DNA from: Agrobacterium arsenijevicii
Lineage (GTDB): Bacteria; Pseudomonadota; Alphaproteobacteria; Rhizobiales; Rhizobiaceae
Direction of reading: 5' to 3'
NCBI GenBank assembly: GCA_000949895.1
Contig: JWIT01000007.1
Location: 310,001 to 374,000, forward strand
Length of the DNA stretch: 64,000 bases
Shown here: positions 18,678 to 29,015 of the stretch, in pieces
How the letters are laid out: every line of letters begins with the position of its first letter
How positions within the stretch are numbered: the first letter of the stretch is position 1
The notes under the pieces: generated by a model
Told to the model about the DNA's origin: nothing
Seen by the model: the letters and a program-made list of their open reading frames with translations, nothing else
The model's database searches: none
Program-made: the position numbers and the translations under genes

Positions 18678-18698
18678 TCTGTTCTAATGCGGCTCCAA

Positions 18699-18729
18699 CT
18701 GGTGGCATCACCCAGGATAAAAAAATGCC
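18699..18729 (+). promoter_or_regulatory. candidate preQ1-type pseudoknot over the transporter start
   Basis: CTGG (18699-18702) can pair with CCAG (18712-18715). The loop contains GGCAT (18704-18708), complementary to ATGCC at 18725-18729, which includes the start codon. The two helices are joined by GATAAAAAA. This H-type pseudoknot with an A-rich tail is the architecture of preQ1-I riboswitches, and the downstream gene transports a queuosine precursor. The ribosome site AGGA lies inside the structure, so ligand binding would block translation. The primary-sequence match to the known consensus is only partial. Confidence 0.4.
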
Positions 18730-19369
18730 CTACCTGCGCTACACGCTGATCTACGTTCTCTTGATGACACTTGTTGTCGTCGCCTCCAATATTCTGGTGC
18801 AATATCCCGTTGCCGGATCGCTGTTCGGCGTCAATCTCGGCGATCTTCTGACCTGGGGCGCCTTTACCTATCCGGTTGCATTCCTCGTCACGGACCTCAC
18901 CAACCGCCAGTTTGGCCCTTCGGTCGCGCGCCGCGTCGTACTTGCCGGCTTCGTCGTCGGTGTCACGCTGTCCTTCTGGACATCCATCCCGCGCATCGCG
19001 GTCGCTTCCGGCACCGCCTATCTGATCGGCCAGCTGCTCGACATTTCCGTATTCAACCGCCTGCGCCGCCAGCGCTGGTGGCATGCGCCGCTTGCCGGCT
19101 CCATGCTGGGTTCGGTGCTGGATACGGCCCTGTTCTTCTCCATCGCCTTTGCAGCGAGTTTCTCCTTCGTTGGCCCCAACGATGCCTTCGCCATCGAGAA
19201 CGCGCCTGTGCTCGGCGTCTTCGCTCTGGAAGCCCCTCGCTGGATCTCCTGGGCGCTGGGCGATCTCTCGGTGAAGATCCTCGTCGGCCTCGTCATGCTC
19301 CTGCCTTACGGCGCGCTGATGAACACGCTGAAGCCGATGCCAAAGACCGTCAAATCAGGCCGCGCTTGA
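18725..19369 (+). CDS. yhhQ: queuosine precursor transporter (YhhQ/VUT family)
   Basis: A 214-residue inner-membrane protein with about six membrane segments, of the vitamin-uptake-like YhhQ family (COG1738) that imports 7-cyano- or 7-aminomethyl-7-deazaguanine for tRNA queuosine. Diagnostic stretches are VVVASNILVQYPV, FTYPVAFLVTDLTNRQFG and LGSVLDTALFFSIAF. A candidate preQ1-type leader overlaps the start codon. It follows the rpmB terminator, so it probably has its own promoter in the short gap or depends on read-through. Confidence 0.9.
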   Translation: MPYLRYTLIYVLLMTLVVVASNILVQYPVAGSLFGVNLGDLLTWGAFTYPVAFLVTDLTNRQFGPSVARRVVLAGFVVGVTLSFWTSIPRIAVASGTAYLIGQLLDISVFNRLRRQRWWHAPLAGSMLGSVLDTALFFSIAFAASFSFVGPNDAFAIENAPVLGVFALEAPRWISWALGDLSVKILVGLVMLLPYGALMNTLKPMPKTVKSGRA

Positions 19370-19459
19370 GACCTTGCAAGCGTGGATCAAATCACGCTTG
19401 CAAACTCGCCGGCAGCATTGCAGTCTGCCGTCCGTTGCACAGCTAGGAGGCAGGTCGAC

Positions 19460-19792
19460 ATGCAGATCAAGGACATTATCGACACCGTGGATGCCGCTAG
19501 CGCCACGCTCTCTGGCTCCAGCTTCGATGACGTCAATCTGTCGGGAACGGTCTTCAACAATGTCAATCTGGCCGGCACACGCTTCAACGATATCAACTTT
19601 TCCGGCGCGTCGTTTACTGACAGCAACATGTCCGGCTGGTCGATCGATGACGTCAATTTTTCCGGTCTGAAACTGAGCAATACAAACCTGTCCGGCGCGC
19701 AAATAACAGGGTGCCGAATGACCGGTATGAAGATCGACGGCATTCCCGTTGAGGAGCTGATGGCTGCTTACAAGGCGACACAGCAGGTCTGA
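19460..19792 (+). CDS. pentapeptide-repeat protein
   Basis: A 110-residue protein almost wholly made of A(D/N)LxX-type pentapeptide repeats (NLSGTVFNNVNLAGTRFNDINFSG and onward to residue about 90), expected to form a right-handed quadrilateral beta helix. It ends with a short non-repeat tail PVEELMAAYKATQQV. ATG 19460 is preceded by AGGAGG; the in-frame ATG at 19382 lacks such a site. The function is unknown; related small repeats in rhizobia are uncharacterised. Confidence 0.85.
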   Translation: MQIKDIIDTVDAASATLSGSSFDDVNLSGTVFNNVNLAGTRFNDINFSGASFTDSNMSGWSIDDVNFSGLKLSNTNLSGAQITGCRMTGMKIDGIPVEELMAAYKATQQV

Positions 19793-19795
19793 AGC

Positions 19796-20821
19796 TCACT
19801 CCACCAGCTTGAATTCAAGCATCAGATTGCGCTGGAGAAACGAGTGATTGTCGTCGGAAACGATGATGAGACGCGTGGAACCATCAGGCCCCTTCACCAC
19901 ATCCATACCTTCCATATTGTCGACCTGGTAGACCATGCCCGCTTCCAGCAGGATTTCGCCATCCACCACCGCACCCGGCTTGATATCGGCAGCCTTGATG
20001 CGGCGGATGCGCATACCCACGCCTTCGGCGAAATTGAACCGGCGTTCCAGAAGCAGCAGGTCACCATTGGGCAGGAAAGCGCCGTCAGTCACGTCGAATG
20101 AGGAATGATGCACCACGCCAAATGTGCCCTGCAGCGGGCCCTCCAACACGGCGGCAAGAAGATTGCCGTCCGCATCGATGCTTTTTTCAGCCACCACGAC
20201 CATAGCGCCGCCAAGCGGCGAATCGGCCGGCGATACCGCTAGGGCCTCCATGCCGCCATTGTGGCGCAGCTCACTGTTCGGGATGAGATGCGGCAGGCGA
20301 CCGAGCGGCTTTGACGTCTCGAACCCCGGATCGGGATAGATATCGATCCTGTGCCGCTGCTCGTAGCTGACGAACACCTTGCCATCGCGCAGCGCCAGAC
20401 CTTCGGCGTCCATTTCCATCTTGCGGAAAGGCTCCCGGCCGCTGGCATCCAGCATGGCCGCGATACGGACGTCTGCCAGCCCGGACAGCGCCCCCGACGG
20501 GCCGCGTGTGATCCTGCCCGTAAGCCAGTGGCCGGTATCCAACACGGCAACAAAATCCTCCCCGTTGGGGCGGAAGCGGATGGAAGATATAGCTCCGAAC
20601 AATTTTTCCGGCGCGCTCATCACCATGCCGCCGATAAATTCCAGCTTGCCGAAACGCTTGGCACTGGTGCCAACTTCGAAGCTGGGCAACAGGCGAACGC
20701 TGACCGGAACATCGATGGTCGACGCGCCGATGGAAACCGGAACAAGCGCTCCGGCCGCAAGAGCTGCGGCCATCGCCAGCGATTTACAGGAAAGAAAAGC
20801 CCGGCCCCGCTTATCCCGCAC
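19796..20821 (-). CDS. esterase-like activity of phytase family protein
   Basis: A 341-residue exported protein with an N-terminal signal sequence (hydrophobic [19 protein letters not shown]) and the beta-propeller-like domain annotated in many alphaproteobacteria as esterase-like activity of phytase ([41 protein letters not shown]). The substrate is unproven. GTG 20821 is preferred because AAGG lies six bases upstream and it overlaps the cobT stop by 11 bases; an ATG at 20875 would overlap cobT more. Confidence 0.8.
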   Translation of the reverse strand: MRDKRGRAFLSCKSLAMAAALAAGALVPVSIGASTIDVPVSVRLLPSFEVGTSAKRFGKLEFIGGMVMSAPEKLFGAISSIRFRPNGEDFVAVLDTGHWLTGRITRGPSGALSGLADVRIAAMLDASGREPFRKMEMDAEGLALRDGKVFVSYEQRHRIDIYPDPGFETSKPLGRLPHLIPNSELRHNGGMEALAVSPADSPLGGAMVVVAEKSIDADGNLLAAVLEGPLQGTFGVVHHSSFDVTDGAFLPNGDLLLLERRFNFAEGVGMRIRRIKAADIKPGAVVDGEILLEAGMVYQVDNMEGMDVVKGPDGSTRLIIVSDDNHSFLQRNLMLEFKLVE

Positions 20822-22712
20822 GGCGAACCTTGCGGGACGAGCTGACGGTATTGGTGTCCTCGAAAAGAGCGGCAAGCTGTTCGGTCATTGCGCCGGCCAG
20901 TTCGTCCGCATCCACGATGGTCACGGCGCGACGGTAATAACGCGTCACGTCATGGCCGATACCGATCGCCAGAAGCTCCACCGGCGAACGGGTCTCGATC
21001 TGCTCGATCACGGCGCGCAGGTGCCGTTCCAGATAGTTGCCCGCATTGACCGACAGCGTCGAATCGTCCACCGGCGCGCCGTCCGAGATCATCATCATGA
21101 TCTTGCGCTGCTCGGGACGGCCGATCAGGCGATTATGCGCCCACATCAGCGCTTCGCCGTCGATGTTTTCCTTCAGCAGGCCTTCACGCATCATCAGGCC
21201 GAGATTGCGCCGTGCGCGCCGCCATGGGGCATCCGCCGACTTGTAGATGATGTGGCGCAAATCGTTGAGGCGACCCGGCGAGGCCGGTTTGCCGCTGGCC
21301 AGCCATTGCTCGCGCGACTGTCCGCCCTTCCACGCCTTGGTGGTGAAGCCCAGAATCTCGACCTTGACACCCGACCGTTCCAGCGTGCGCGCCAGAATGT
21401 CAGCGCAGGTGGCCGCAACAGTGATCGGGCGGCCGCGCATCGAACCGGAATTGTCGATGACAAGCGAAACCACCGTATCGCGGAACTTGGTGTCGCGCTC
21501 CTTCTTGAAGGAAAGCGGCTGCATGGGGTCGATGATGAGCCGCACGAGACGGGCCGGATCGAGATAACCCTCTTCCAGATCGAAGTCCCACGAACGGTTC
21601 TGCTGCGCCATCAGGCGGCGCTGCAGCCGGTTTGCGAGCCGGCCGACGGCACCCTGAAGATGGGCGAGCTGCTTGTCGAGGAAGGCGCGCAGACGGTCAA
21701 GCTCCGACTCGTCGCACAGTTCCTCGGCGTGGATTTCCTCATCGAATTCCTGGGTGAAGATGCGGTAGTCGACCTTCTCGTTGAAATCGTCGAAGGGGCT
21801 GTTCGGGCGACGGGTCTCGCCGGGCGTCTCGGAATCCTCGTCGAGATCATCGGACATTTCCTCGTCCGACATCTCGGCGCCGTCCATCTCGCCTTCTTCC
21901 ATCTCCTCCTGAGAGGCCTCATTTTCATCCGCGGGCGTCGCGTCGGAACCGGCCTCTTCCTCGACCTGCTCTTCTTCGGTCTCGTTGGTGCGCGGCTGAT
22001 CCTCGTCGGACTCCGTCTCCTGGCTCTCCGGCTCGTTATCGTCGTCGCCGAATTCCTCCGCCATCTGCATGGAGGTCAACATCTTGCGCACCAGCCGCGA
22101 AAACGCCTTCTGGTCGCCAATTACCTTGGAAAGATCACCAAGGTCGCCGGCGGCCTTGTCCTCGATAAAATCGCGCCACAGGTCGAGAACCTTGCCGGCA
22201 CTCGCCGGTGGTTTTTCGCCGGTCAGCTTTTCGCGCACCAGAAGGGCCACAGCTTCGGCAAGCGGCGCGTCATCCTTCGTATTGATGCCCGAAAAATTCG
22301 CCTTGGCGTATTTTTCCGTGTTCATGGCCTGAATGTTGGTGGCCATGCCCGGCATGCGTAGCGCACCGATGGATTCCACCCGCGCCTGCTCCACGGCGTC
22401 AAAAATCAGCCGCGCCTCGGCACCCTGCGGCGACATCACCGCATGCGTGTCGGCGTCATGGCAGGCAAGGCGAAGCGCCATGGAATCGCCAAGACCGCGG
22501 GTAATTGCGATTTCCTGCGCGGTGGGTTTCTTGGAAATTTCCGGCAGACGCATGCGCTCCCCGGCAAGGCCGGGCCGCTCATTGGCGAAAACAACCTCGA
22601 CCTCGGCATCGCCGGCAACGGATCGCACACATCCGGCAATTGCCTGACGCAACGGTTCCGTATCGACCGCCGTACCGGGTTTCGCTCTGGAATTGTCGCC
22701 GCGCGCTGCCAT
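20811..22712 (-). CDS. cobT: cobaltochelatase subunit CobT
   Basis: The large subunit of the CobS-CobT AAA+ chaperone that drives CobN to insert cobalt into hydrogenobyrinic acid diamide in aerobic cobalamin synthesis. The protein is 633 residues: an N-terminal CobT domain, a strongly acidic Glu/Asp-rich linker (about 210-310) and a C-terminal von Willebrand A domain with the MIDAS sequence [15 protein letters not shown] 22712 follows AGGAAAGACA. It is co-transcribed after cobS with a gap of about 100 bases. Confidence 0.94.
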   Translation of the reverse strand: MAARGDNSRAKPGTAVDTEPLRQAIAGCVRSVAGDAEVEVVFANERPGLAGERMRLPEISKKPTAQEIAITRGLGDSMALRLACHDADTHAVMSPQGAEARLIFDAVEQARVESIGALRMPGMATNIQAMNTEKYAKANFSGINTKDDAPLAEAVALLVREKLTGEKPPASAGKVLDLWRDFIEDKAAGDLGDLSKVIGDQKAFSRLVRKMLTSMQMAEEFGDDDNEPESQETESDEDQPRTNETEEEQVEEEAGSDATPADENEASQEEMEEGEMDGAEMSDEEMSDDLDEDSETPGETRRPNSPFDDFNEKVDYRIFTQEFDEEIHAEELCDESELDRLRAFLDKQLAHLQGAVGRLANRLQRRLMAQQNRSWDFDLEEGYLDPARLVRLIIDPMQPLSFKKERDTKFRDTVVSLVIDNSGSMRGRPITVAATCADILARTLERSGVKVEILGFTTKAWKGGQSREQWLASGKPASPGRLNDLRHIIYKSADAPWRRARRNLGLMMREGLLKENIDGEALMWAHNRLIGRPEQRKIMMMISDGAPVDDSTLSVNAGNYLERHLRAVIEQIETRSPVELLAIGIGHDVTRYYRRAVTIVDADELAGAMTEQLAALFEDTNTVSSSRKVRRAG

Positions 22713-22818
22713 TGTCTTTCCTGTCATTTGTCGACGCGTCGAGCCGCCCATCGAAGGATGCGCGGCCCGCCGGCGTCTTCAAGTCATCGGTGATGTTCTC
22801 CGGCCGAACCGGGGAAGA

Positions 22819-23808
22819 TCAGGCGCTGAGAACGATGTTCGCAGCACTTTCCTTCAGCTCGACGCCGAAAGCCCGCTGATATTGTTCGGCAACCAGCGTG
22901 CGCTCCAACTCGTCGCACTTGTTGAGGAAGGTCACGCGGAATGCAAAGGCGAGATCGCCGAAGATTTCCGCATTTTCCGCCCAGGTGATGACGGTACGCG
23001 GGCTCATGACCGTGGAAAGGTCGCCGTTGATAAAGGCCGAACGGGTAAGATCGGCCACACGCACCATCTTGGAGACGGTTTCGCGGCCCTTCGGGTTGTT
23101 GAGGCTCTTCACCTTGGCAGCAATGATGTTCACTTCCTGCTCATGCGGCAGGTAGTTCAGCGTGGTGACGATGGACCAGCGGTCCATCTGCGCCTGGTTG
23201 ATCTGCTGCGTGCCGTGGTAGAGGCCCGTCGTATCGCCGAGGCCGACCGTGTTGGCGGTCGCAAAGATGCGGAAGGCGGGGTGAGGACGAATGACACGGC
23301 TCTGGTCGAGCAAGGTCAGGCGGCCGGAAGATTCCAGTACGCGCTGGATGACGAACATCACGTCCGGGCGGCCGGCATCGTATTCGTCGAAGACGAGCGC
23401 GACATTGTGCTGGTAGGCCCAGGGAAGAATGCCGTCCTTGAATTCGGTGACCTGCTTGCCGTCCTTGAGGACGATGGCGTCCTTGCCGACGAGGTCGATA
23501 CGGCTGACATGGCTGTCGAGGTTGACGCGCACGCAGGGCCAGTTGAGGCGGGCAGCCACCTGTTCGATATGGGTGGATTTACCCGTGCCGTGGAAGCCGG
23601 AAACCATGACGCGTCGGTTGTGAGCAAAACCGGCGAGGATTGCGAGCGTCGTATCGCGGTCGAAAAGATAGTCGGGATCAAGGTCAGGCACATAGGCGTC
23701 GCCCTGCGAATAGGCGGGAACCCGCAGATCCGTATCAATGCCGAAAACCTCCCGCACGGACACCGTCGTGTCGGGCAGGTTGGAAATATCAAGGTCGATT
23801 TTGCTCAT
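22819..23808 (-). CDS. cobS: cobaltochelatase subunit CobS
   Basis: The AAA+ ATPase subunit of the aerobic cobaltochelatase. It has 329 residues with Walker [11 protein letters not shown], Walker [14 protein letters not shown] and the sensor region [15 protein letters not shown]. Most identical proteins start at [16 protein letters not shown], that is ATG 23808; an in-frame ATG at 23835 would add nine residues. It precedes cobT on the same strand. Confidence 0.95.
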   Translation of the reverse strand: MSKIDLDISNLPDTTVSVREVFGIDTDLRVPAYSQGDAYVPDLDPDYLFDRDTTLAILAGFAHNRRVMVSGFHGTGKSTHIEQVAARLNWPCVRVNLDSHVSRIDLVGKDAIVLKDGKQVTEFKDGILPWAYQHNVALVFDEYDAGRPDVMFVIQRVLESSGRLTLLDQSRVIRPHPAFRIFATANTVGLGDTTGLYHGTQQINQAQMDRWSIVTTLNYLPHEQEVNIIAAKVKSLNNPKGRETVSKMVRVADLTRSAFINGDLSTVMSPRTVITWAENAEIFGDLAFAFRVTFLNKCDELERTLVAEQYQRAFGVELKESAANIVLSA

Positions 23809-23876
23809 CACGTCTCCAAGGCGGGCGGCGGCCACCCGGCCACATCATCAATCAGGCGGTAAACACGAACGTTGGC

Positions 23877-24509
23877 TTAGCAGAAACCTGACTGCTTTAA
23901 CAATTGATATGCTTGAACAACAGCCCGAAAACGTTCTTCCGAACCGCGATCGCCACCATTAGCATCAGGATGGTGCTTTTTGACAAGCTCCTTGTAGCGC
24001 CTTTTTATCTCTTCCTGTTTTGCATTGGCAGAAAGGCCGAGCGTATCGAAGGCTTTCGCCTCCAGCGTCTTCAGCTTGCGATCCTGCTGCATGCGCTCGC
24101 CGCCGGCCCTTGCGCCGCCCGCAAAACCGCCGGCAAAGCCGAAAGGATCGCGAATGCGGGCATTGCCCGCCGCGCCGGAACGCAGCGTGGAGTGCAGCGG
24201 GCTGTCACGCGCCGTCTTGTTGACGCCCACCGTCCATGTCGGGCGATGACCGGTGATCGCCTCCTTCTGGTAACGGGCGATCTCGCCGTCGGAGAGGCCG
24301 GAGAAGTAATTATAGCCCTTGTTGTATTCTTTCACATGCTCGAAACAGAACAGGAAGAATTGCCCCTCGGCGTTGCGGCCGACGGGTGCGCGGTGAACGC
24401 CCGGCTTGTCGCATCCGTCCCATTGGCAGTTGGGAGCCTGAACCTCGGGTTCCCGCTCCCTTTTCCGGCGCGTGCGGATGCGGTCGAAATATTTCGAATC
24501 CAGTTTCAT
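23877..24509 (-). CDS. J-domain protein
   Basis: A 210-residue DnaJ-type cochaperone with the J domain at the C-terminus (AFDTLGLSANAKQEEIKRRYKELVKKHHPDANGG; the HPD tripeptide is intact) after a Gly-rich linker (FGFAGGFAGGARAGG). The N-terminal part holds two CxxxGC-like cysteine pairs (NCQWDGCDKPGVH) that might bind zinc. It would stimulate DnaK ATPase. The start MKLDSKYFDRIR at 24509 is used. It sits just upstream of cobS on the same strand. Confidence 0.88.
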   Translation of the reverse strand: MKLDSKYFDRIRTRRKREREPEVQAPNCQWDGCDKPGVHRAPVGRNAEGQFFLFCFEHVKEYNKGYNYFSGLSDGEIARYQKEAITGHRPTWTVGVNKTARDSPLHSTLRSGAAGNARIRDPFGFAGGFAGGARAGGERMQQDRKLKTLEAKAFDTLGLSANAKQEEIKRRYKELVKKHHPDANGGDRGSEERFRAVVQAYQLLKQSGFC

Positions 24510-24624
24510 GATGCCCTGATTATGGGGTGCGAAAAGGCGCACAACAAGAATTGACAAAGCGGAATGTTGCAGGCTTTTAGGTAGCCCCTTTCAAAGACCA
24601 GCCAACAGGATTGGAGCCCATCGC

Positions 24625-24906
24625 ATGTCCCTGCGAGAACGCATAGAAACAAAGCTTCGGCAGAGCTTTTCGCCGGAACGCCTGGCGGTGATCGATGAAA
24701 GCCATATGCATGCGGGCCATCAGCCGGACATGACCGGCACGGGCGAGACGCATATGCGTGTTCAGATAGTGTCGGAAAGCTTTTCTGGCAAGTCACGCGT
24801 CGAGCGCCATCGGGCGATCAACGCGGTTTTGAAACCGGAACTCGACGCCGGCCTGCACGCACTCGCCATAGAAGTAGCAGCACCGGGAGAGCCGGTGCGG
24901 TTCTAG
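24625..24906 (+). CDS. bolA: BolA family protein
   Basis: A 93-residue BolA-like protein with the family core VIDESHMHAGHQ...ETHMRVQIVSESFSGKSRVERHRAINAVL and the ending ALAIEVAAPGEP. BolA proteins pair with monothiol glutaredoxins in iron-sulfur trafficking. It is divergent from the J-domain gene. Confidence 0.9.
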   Translation: MSLRERIETKLRQSFSPERLAVIDESHMHAGHQPDMTGTGETHMRVQIVSESFSGKSRVERHRAINAVLKPELDAGLHALAIEVAAPGEPVRF

Positions 24907-24925
24907 CGAAAGCGCCGCTTACCCC

Positions 24926-26059
24926 TCAGCCCGGATGTTTTTCCGACAGGAAGGACTGCACCTCGGACGTCGCGACATCATCGGCCACGAAGGACTGGCC
25001 GATGCCGTGAGTGAGGATGAAGGTGAGCTTGCCGCCCTTGACCTTCTTGTCCTGCCCGATCGCCGCCATCAGCGTTTCGACCGGCGGCAATTCGCCGGGA
25101 ATATCCTTCATCGTCGTCGGCAGGCCAACCGCCTTCAGATGCGCCTCGACGCGCGCGGCATCATCAGGGCTTGCAAGGTTGAGGCGGGCGGAAAACTGGT
25201 GCGCCAGAACCATGCCGATGGCGACACCTTCGCCGTGCACCAGCCGCTTGCTGTCGTAATTCGTTGCCGCTTCCAGCGCGTGGCCGAATGTATGGCCGAG
25301 GTTCAAAAGGGCGCGCACGCCGTTTTCCTTCTCGTCGGCCACCACCACATCGGCCTTCGCCTGGCAGCTCGTCGCAATCGCCTGAATGCGGGCGGGACCG
25401 CCGGTGCGGATTTCATCCCAGTTTTTTTCCAGCCAGAAGAAGAAGTCCGGCTTGTCGATCAAACCGTATTTCACCACTTCGGCATAACCGGCGCGGAATT
25501 CGCGCTCGCTCAGCGTATCGAGAACCGCCGTATCCGCCAGCACCAGATCGGGCTGATGGAAAACGCCGACAAGGTTCTTGCCGTGGCGGGTGTTGATGCC
25601 GGTCTTTCCGCCGACGGAGGAATCCACCTGCGACAGAAGCGAGGTCGGTATCTGCACGAAACGCACGCCGCGACGCACGATGCCTGCCGCAAAACCGGCG
25701 AGATCCCCGATAACACCGCCGCCGAGCGCGATCACCGCGTCGTTGCGCTCCACCCGTGCGGAGAGAACCGCATCGCAGACGGTGACCAGGTGCTCAAAGC
25801 TCTTGGTCTTCTCGCCGGCCGGAAGGGTCAGCGAAACGGCCTCGATGCCATCCGTCTGCAGACCGTCCATCAGGCCTTCGAGGTAAAGCGGGGCAACATG
25901 CTCGTCGGTGATGATCGCTGCCCGTCTGCCCTTCAACCGCGACGAAATCTCGCCGCCTGCCCTGCCGATCAGGCCCGGTCCGATCAGAATGTCATAGGCG
26001 CGCTCGCCGAGCGGCACATGGACAAGACGTTCGTCGGCGTGGATTTCGGAAGGGGTCAT
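24926..26059 (-). CDS. aroB: 3-dehydroquinate synthase
   Basis: Converts DAHP to 3-dehydroquinate in the shikimate pathway. The protein is 377 residues with the NAD-binding GGGVIGDLAGFAAG, the PTSLLSQVDSSVGGKTGIN motif, and the metal ligands in LNLGHTFGHALE. It lies four bases downstream of aroK, so the two form an operon as in most proteobacteria. Confidence 0.96.
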   Translation of the reverse strand: MTPSEIHADERLVHVPLGERAYDILIGPGLIGRAGGEISSRLKGRRAAIITDEHVAPLYLEGLMDGLQTDGIEAVSLTLPAGEKTKSFEHLVTVCDAVLSARVERNDAVIALGGGVIGDLAGFAAGIVRRGVRFVQIPTSLLSQVDSSVGGKTGINTRHGKNLVGVFHQPDLVLADTAVLDTLSEREFRAGYAEVVKYGLIDKPDFFFWLEKNWDEIRTGGPARIQAIATSCQAKADVVVADEKENGVRALLNLGHTFGHALEAATNYDSKRLVHGEGVAIGMVLAHQFSARLNLASPDDAARVEAHLKAVGLPTTMKDIPGELPPVETLMAAIGQDKKVKGGKLTFILTHGIGQSFVADDVATSEVQSFLSEKHPG

Positions 26060-26063
26060 GAGG

Positions 26064-26645
26064 TCAGTCTTTCTGTTCGAGGCCGGCGATGGCGGCCAGC
26101 ACTTCGGTCACGATGATCTCCTTGCGGACATCGCGGGATTCGATGGTCAGATCCGCTTCCGCATAGATCGGATAACGTTTCTCCATCAGGGCCGCCAGCG
26201 TGGCCTTGGGGTTTTCGGTCTTCAGAAGCGGGCGATGATCGCGCTTGTTGACCCTTTCCCACAAGACCTCGAGATCGGCCTTCAGCCACAGCGAAACACC
26301 GCCGCGCGTGATGTGCCGGCGGGTATTGTCGTTGATGAAGGCGCCGCCGCCGGTGGAAATGACCTTGGGGCCACCCCGCAGCAGCCGCTTGATGACCCGC
26401 GTTTCCAGCGCCCGGAATTCCTCCTCACCATAGGTGGCGAAAAGTTCGGCTATCGTCATGCGCGAAACACGCTCTATTTCGACGTCCGTGTCGATGAAGG
26501 AGACCTTGAGATGCTGGGCGACCATGCGGCCGATCGCGGACTTTCCAGCCCCCATCAGCCCCACAAAGACGACGTTGCGCCCGGCGAGTTTGGCCCGCGC
26601 TTGCTCCCCGAGTGTGGCCGGGACGGATAAATTCTTTTCATTCAT
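26064..26645 (-). CDS. aroK: shikimate kinase
   Basis: Phosphorylates shikimate using ATP. It has 193 residues with Walker A GLMGAGKS (29-36), the shikimate-binding DTDVEIE and GGGAF motifs and the lid R-containing RGGVSLWLKAD region. The first 20 residues extend beyond the E. coli enzyme, as is usual in Rhizobiales. It is the first gene of the aroK-aroB operon. Confidence 0.95.
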   Translation of the reverse strand: MNEKNLSVPATLGEQARAKLAGRNVVFVGLMGAGKSAIGRMVAQHLKVSFIDTDVEIERVSRMTIAELFATYGEEEFRALETRVIKRLLRGGPKVISTGGGAFINDNTRRHITRGGVSLWLKADLEVLWERVNKRDHRPLLKTENPKATLAALMEKRYPIYAEADLTIESRDVRKEIIVTEVLAAIAGLEQKD

Positions 26646-26669
26646 AAAATTGAAAGCCCGTTTGGCATG

Positions 26670-26698
26670 GATATCTGCAAATGTTTACGAAGCGTCAA
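26670..26698 (-). promoter_or_regulatory. probable aroK promoter
   Basis: On the minus strand TTGACG (26698-26693) and GATATC (26675-26670) are 17 bases apart, placing the start of transcription about 20 bases before the aroK ATG. The -10 element is weak. Confidence 0.5.
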
Positions 26699-26833
26699 GC
26701 CAAATTGCTGACTGAATTGCGTTGAATCACAATCATCGCCGCATGCGGCAGCGACGGACTACTGCTTTTTGATCTTGTCGCCGCTTTCGCTGCACCGCAT
26801 ATACATTCAGACCGACACCTTCACGGAGCCGCC

Positions 26834-27007
26834 ATGCCAACCCTCTTCCGCTTCACGATGATACTGGCGACCATCGCGGGGCTGATCTATGGCGGCATGG
26901 TGCTGCTGGTTTTGTTCGTCAAGCCGAACGATCGCGAGGTAACGGTGCGCATTCCCTCCGAGCGGCTGAACCCACCGGCGACGGAGCCGGCAAGGCGCAC
27001 CCCATGA
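26834..27007 (+). CDS. 57-residue single-pass membrane protein upstream of xerD
   Basis: A small gene that is easily missed: ATG 26834 after ACGGAGCCGCC, 57 codons, TGA 27005-27007 overlapping the xerD start (CCATGAG). The protein has a membrane segment ([21 protein letters not shown], residues 9-29) followed by a charged tail with [15 protein letters not shown]. Overlap with xerD suggests translational coupling. The function is unknown. Confidence 0.75.
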   Translation: MPTLFRFTMILATIAGLIYGGMVLLVLFVKPNDREVTVRIPSERLNPPATEPARRTP

Positions 27008-27999
27008 GCGGTCAAGCGATGGGCGGGCGAGACGGCGCGCGGCTCGAAAGTTTTCTGGAAATGATGAGCGCCGAAAGGGGTGCCGCCGCCAATACGCTCT
27101 CTTCTTACGAACGCGACCTTTCCGATCTGCGTGAATTTCTCGGTGGCCGAGGCCAGTCCTTGATGGAAGCCGCCACGGCAGACCTGTCGGCCTATCTGAC
27201 CCATCTTTCCACTCAGGGCTTTGCAGCCACGTCGCAGGCAAGACGCCTGTCTTCCATGCGGCAATTCTACCGGTTCCTCTATTCTGAAGGACTTCGCGGC
27301 GACGACCCGACCGGTACCATTGATGCGCCCAAGAAGGGCCTCACCCTGCCCAAGACGATGAGCGTCGCGGACGTGACAAAACTTCTTGGCATCGCTGCTG
27401 AAGAGGCCGCCTTAACCGGCCCCGGCCAGCTTGCCCGCATCCGTATGCATCTGCTGCTCGAACTGCTCTATGCCACCGGCATGCGTGTCAGCGAACTCGT
27501 TTCCCTGCCGGTGAAAGTGCTGCGCCAGGAAGGCCGCTTCCTGATGATCCGTGGCAAGGGCAACAAGGACCGCATGGTCCTTCTGTCCCGCACAGCCATA
27601 GAGGCGATGGAAAAATACGACGCCGCCAGAAAATCGCTCGTGCCGGAGAAAAGTAAGACGCCCGCGCCGCAGAAAAAAACGGACAGTCCTGATAGCCCCT
27701 GGCTGTTTCCTTCGAACAGTAAGGAAGGACATCTGCCGAGGCAGGTTTTCGCACGCGACCTCAAGGACATTGCCATTCGCGCGGGCCTTAATCCTTCGGC
27801 GGTGTCGCCGCATGTCCTGCGTCACGCCTTTGCCAGCCACCTTCTGCAGAACGGCGCGGACCTGCGCGCCGTGCAGGAACTACTCGGCCATTCCGACATT
27901 TCCACGACACAAATCTATACACATGTGCTGGAAGAACGCCTGCAAGAGCTGGTACAAACACATCACCCCCTTGCCAAACAGGGCAAAAACCTTGATTAG
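27004..27999 (+). CDS. xerD: site-specific tyrosine recombinase XerD
   Basis: With XerC it resolves chromosome dimers at dif during division. It has 331 residues: an N-terminal SAM-like core-binding domain (about 10-100) and a catalytic domain holding the tetrad residues in [12 protein letters not shown] (R), [11 protein letters not shown] (HxxR), [16 protein letters not shown] (H and the nucleophile Y). The insertion rich in Lys and Pro around residues 215-235 is common in rhizobial XerD. It is chromosomal and not the prophage integrase. Confidence 0.93.
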   Translation: MSGQAMGGRDGARLESFLEMMSAERGAAANTLSSYERDLSDLREFLGGRGQSLMEAATADLSAYLTHLSTQGFAATSQARRLSSMRQFYRFLYSEGLRGDDPTGTIDAPKKGLTLPKTMSVADVTKLLGIAAEEAALTGPGQLARIRMHLLLELLYATGMRVSELVSLPVKVLRQEGRFLMIRGKGNKDRMVLLSRTAIEAMEKYDAARKSLVPEKSKTPAPQKKTDSPDSPWLFPSNSKEGHLPRQVFARDLKDIAIRAGLNPSAVSPHVLRHAFASHLLQNGADLRAVQELLGHSDISTTQIYTHVLEERLQELVQTHHPLAKQGKNLD

Positions 28000-28061
28000 A
28001 GCGACCGGAACCGCCGGATAATCCGGTCAAACCTTGCGCAAAACGATCGGAAACGGATCTC

Positions 28062-29015
28062 ATGCACAATTATCTCGACTTCGAAAAACCTATCTCGGAC
28101 CTTGAGGGCAAGATCATCGAGCTGAAGAAGCTTGCCGATGAAGACGAGAGCATAGACACCTCGGAGGAGATCAACCGCCTGGAATCGCGCGTCAACGACG
28201 CGATGCAGGACATCTATTCCAAGCTGAATGCCTGGCAGAAAACGCAGGTCGCGCGTCATCCGCAGCGCCCGCATTTCGTCGATTACGCCAAGGCACTCTT
28301 CACGGATTTCACGCCGCTTGCCGGCGACCGCAAATTTTCCGAAGACGCTGCCATTCAGGCGGGCCTTGCCCGCTTCAACGGCCAGCCCGTCGCCATTATC
28401 GGTCAGGAAAAAGGCAACGACACCAAAAGCCGCCTGAAGCACAATTTCGGCAGCCCGCGCCCGGAAGGTTATCGCAAGGCGATCCGCGTGCTTGAGCTGG
28501 CTGATCGTTTCTCGCTGCCGGTCGTCACCCTCATCGATACGGCTGGCGCCTATCCCGGCGTTGGCGCGGAAGAGCGCGGTCAGGCCGAAGCCATCGCCCG
28601 CTCGACGGAAATGTGCCTCAACGTCAAGGTGCCGATCGTCTCCGTCGTCATCGGCGAAGGTGGATCGGGCGGCGCGATCGCGATCGCCACCGGCAACCGC
28701 GTCTACATGCTCGAACATGCGATCTATTCGGTGATTTCACCGGAAGGTGCCGCCTCCATTCTCTGGCGCGATTCGACCCGCGCCAAGGAAGCCGCAACCA
28801 ACATGAAGATCACCTCGGAGGATCTGAAGTCGCTCGGCGTTATCGACGGCATCATTCCCGAGCCGATGGGCGGCGCGCATCGCGATCCGGAAACCGTCAT
28901 TGGTGCGACGGGCGATGTGATCGCCAAGGCGCTGGCCGATCTTTCGCAGCGTTCCGGCACGCAGCTGCGCGCCGAACGCCGCCAGAAGTTCCTGGATATC
29001 GGCCGGAATCTCTAA
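28062..29015 (+). CDS. accA: acetyl-CoA carboxylase carboxyltransferase alpha subunit
   Basis: Transfers carboxyl from biotin to acetyl-CoA in the first step of fatty-acid synthesis, together with AccD. 317 residues, usual length. Motifs include [16 protein letters not shown] at the N-terminus, [29 protein letters not shown] and [15 protein letters not shown], which forms the acyl-CoA oxyanion region. It follows xerD with a 62-base gap. Confidence 0.97.
   Translation: MHNYLDFEKPISDLEGKIIELKKLADEDESIDTSEEINRLESRVNDAMQDIYSKLNAWQKTQVARHPQRPHFVDYAKALFTDFTPLAGDRKFSEDAAIQAGLARFNGQPVAIIGQEKGNDTKSRLKHNFGSPRPEGYRKAIRVLELADRFSLPVVTLIDTAGAYPGVGAEERGQAEAIARSTEMCLNVKVPIVSVVIGEGGSGGAIAIATGNRVYMLEHAIYSVISPEGAASILWRDSTRAKEAATNMKITSEDLKSLGVIDGIIPEPMGGAHRDPETVIGATGDVIAKALADLSQRSGTQLRAERRQKFLDIGRNL

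Noticed and set aside
20379-22361. 660-residue plus-strand reading frame opposite cobT
   Set aside because: It is a shadow of cobT, with low-complexity translation and no family motifs; the minus-strand CobT has a clear MIDAS and acidic linker.
22713-22818. Cobalamin riboswitch near cobS-cobT
   Set aside because: The gap between cobS and cobT is only about 100 bases and shows no B12-box-like sequence; the region upstream of the J-domain gene shows none either.
27004-27999. xerD as the prophage integrase
   Set aside because: It matches chromosomal XerD, lies 7 kb from the prophage among core genes and is not next to the attachment site.
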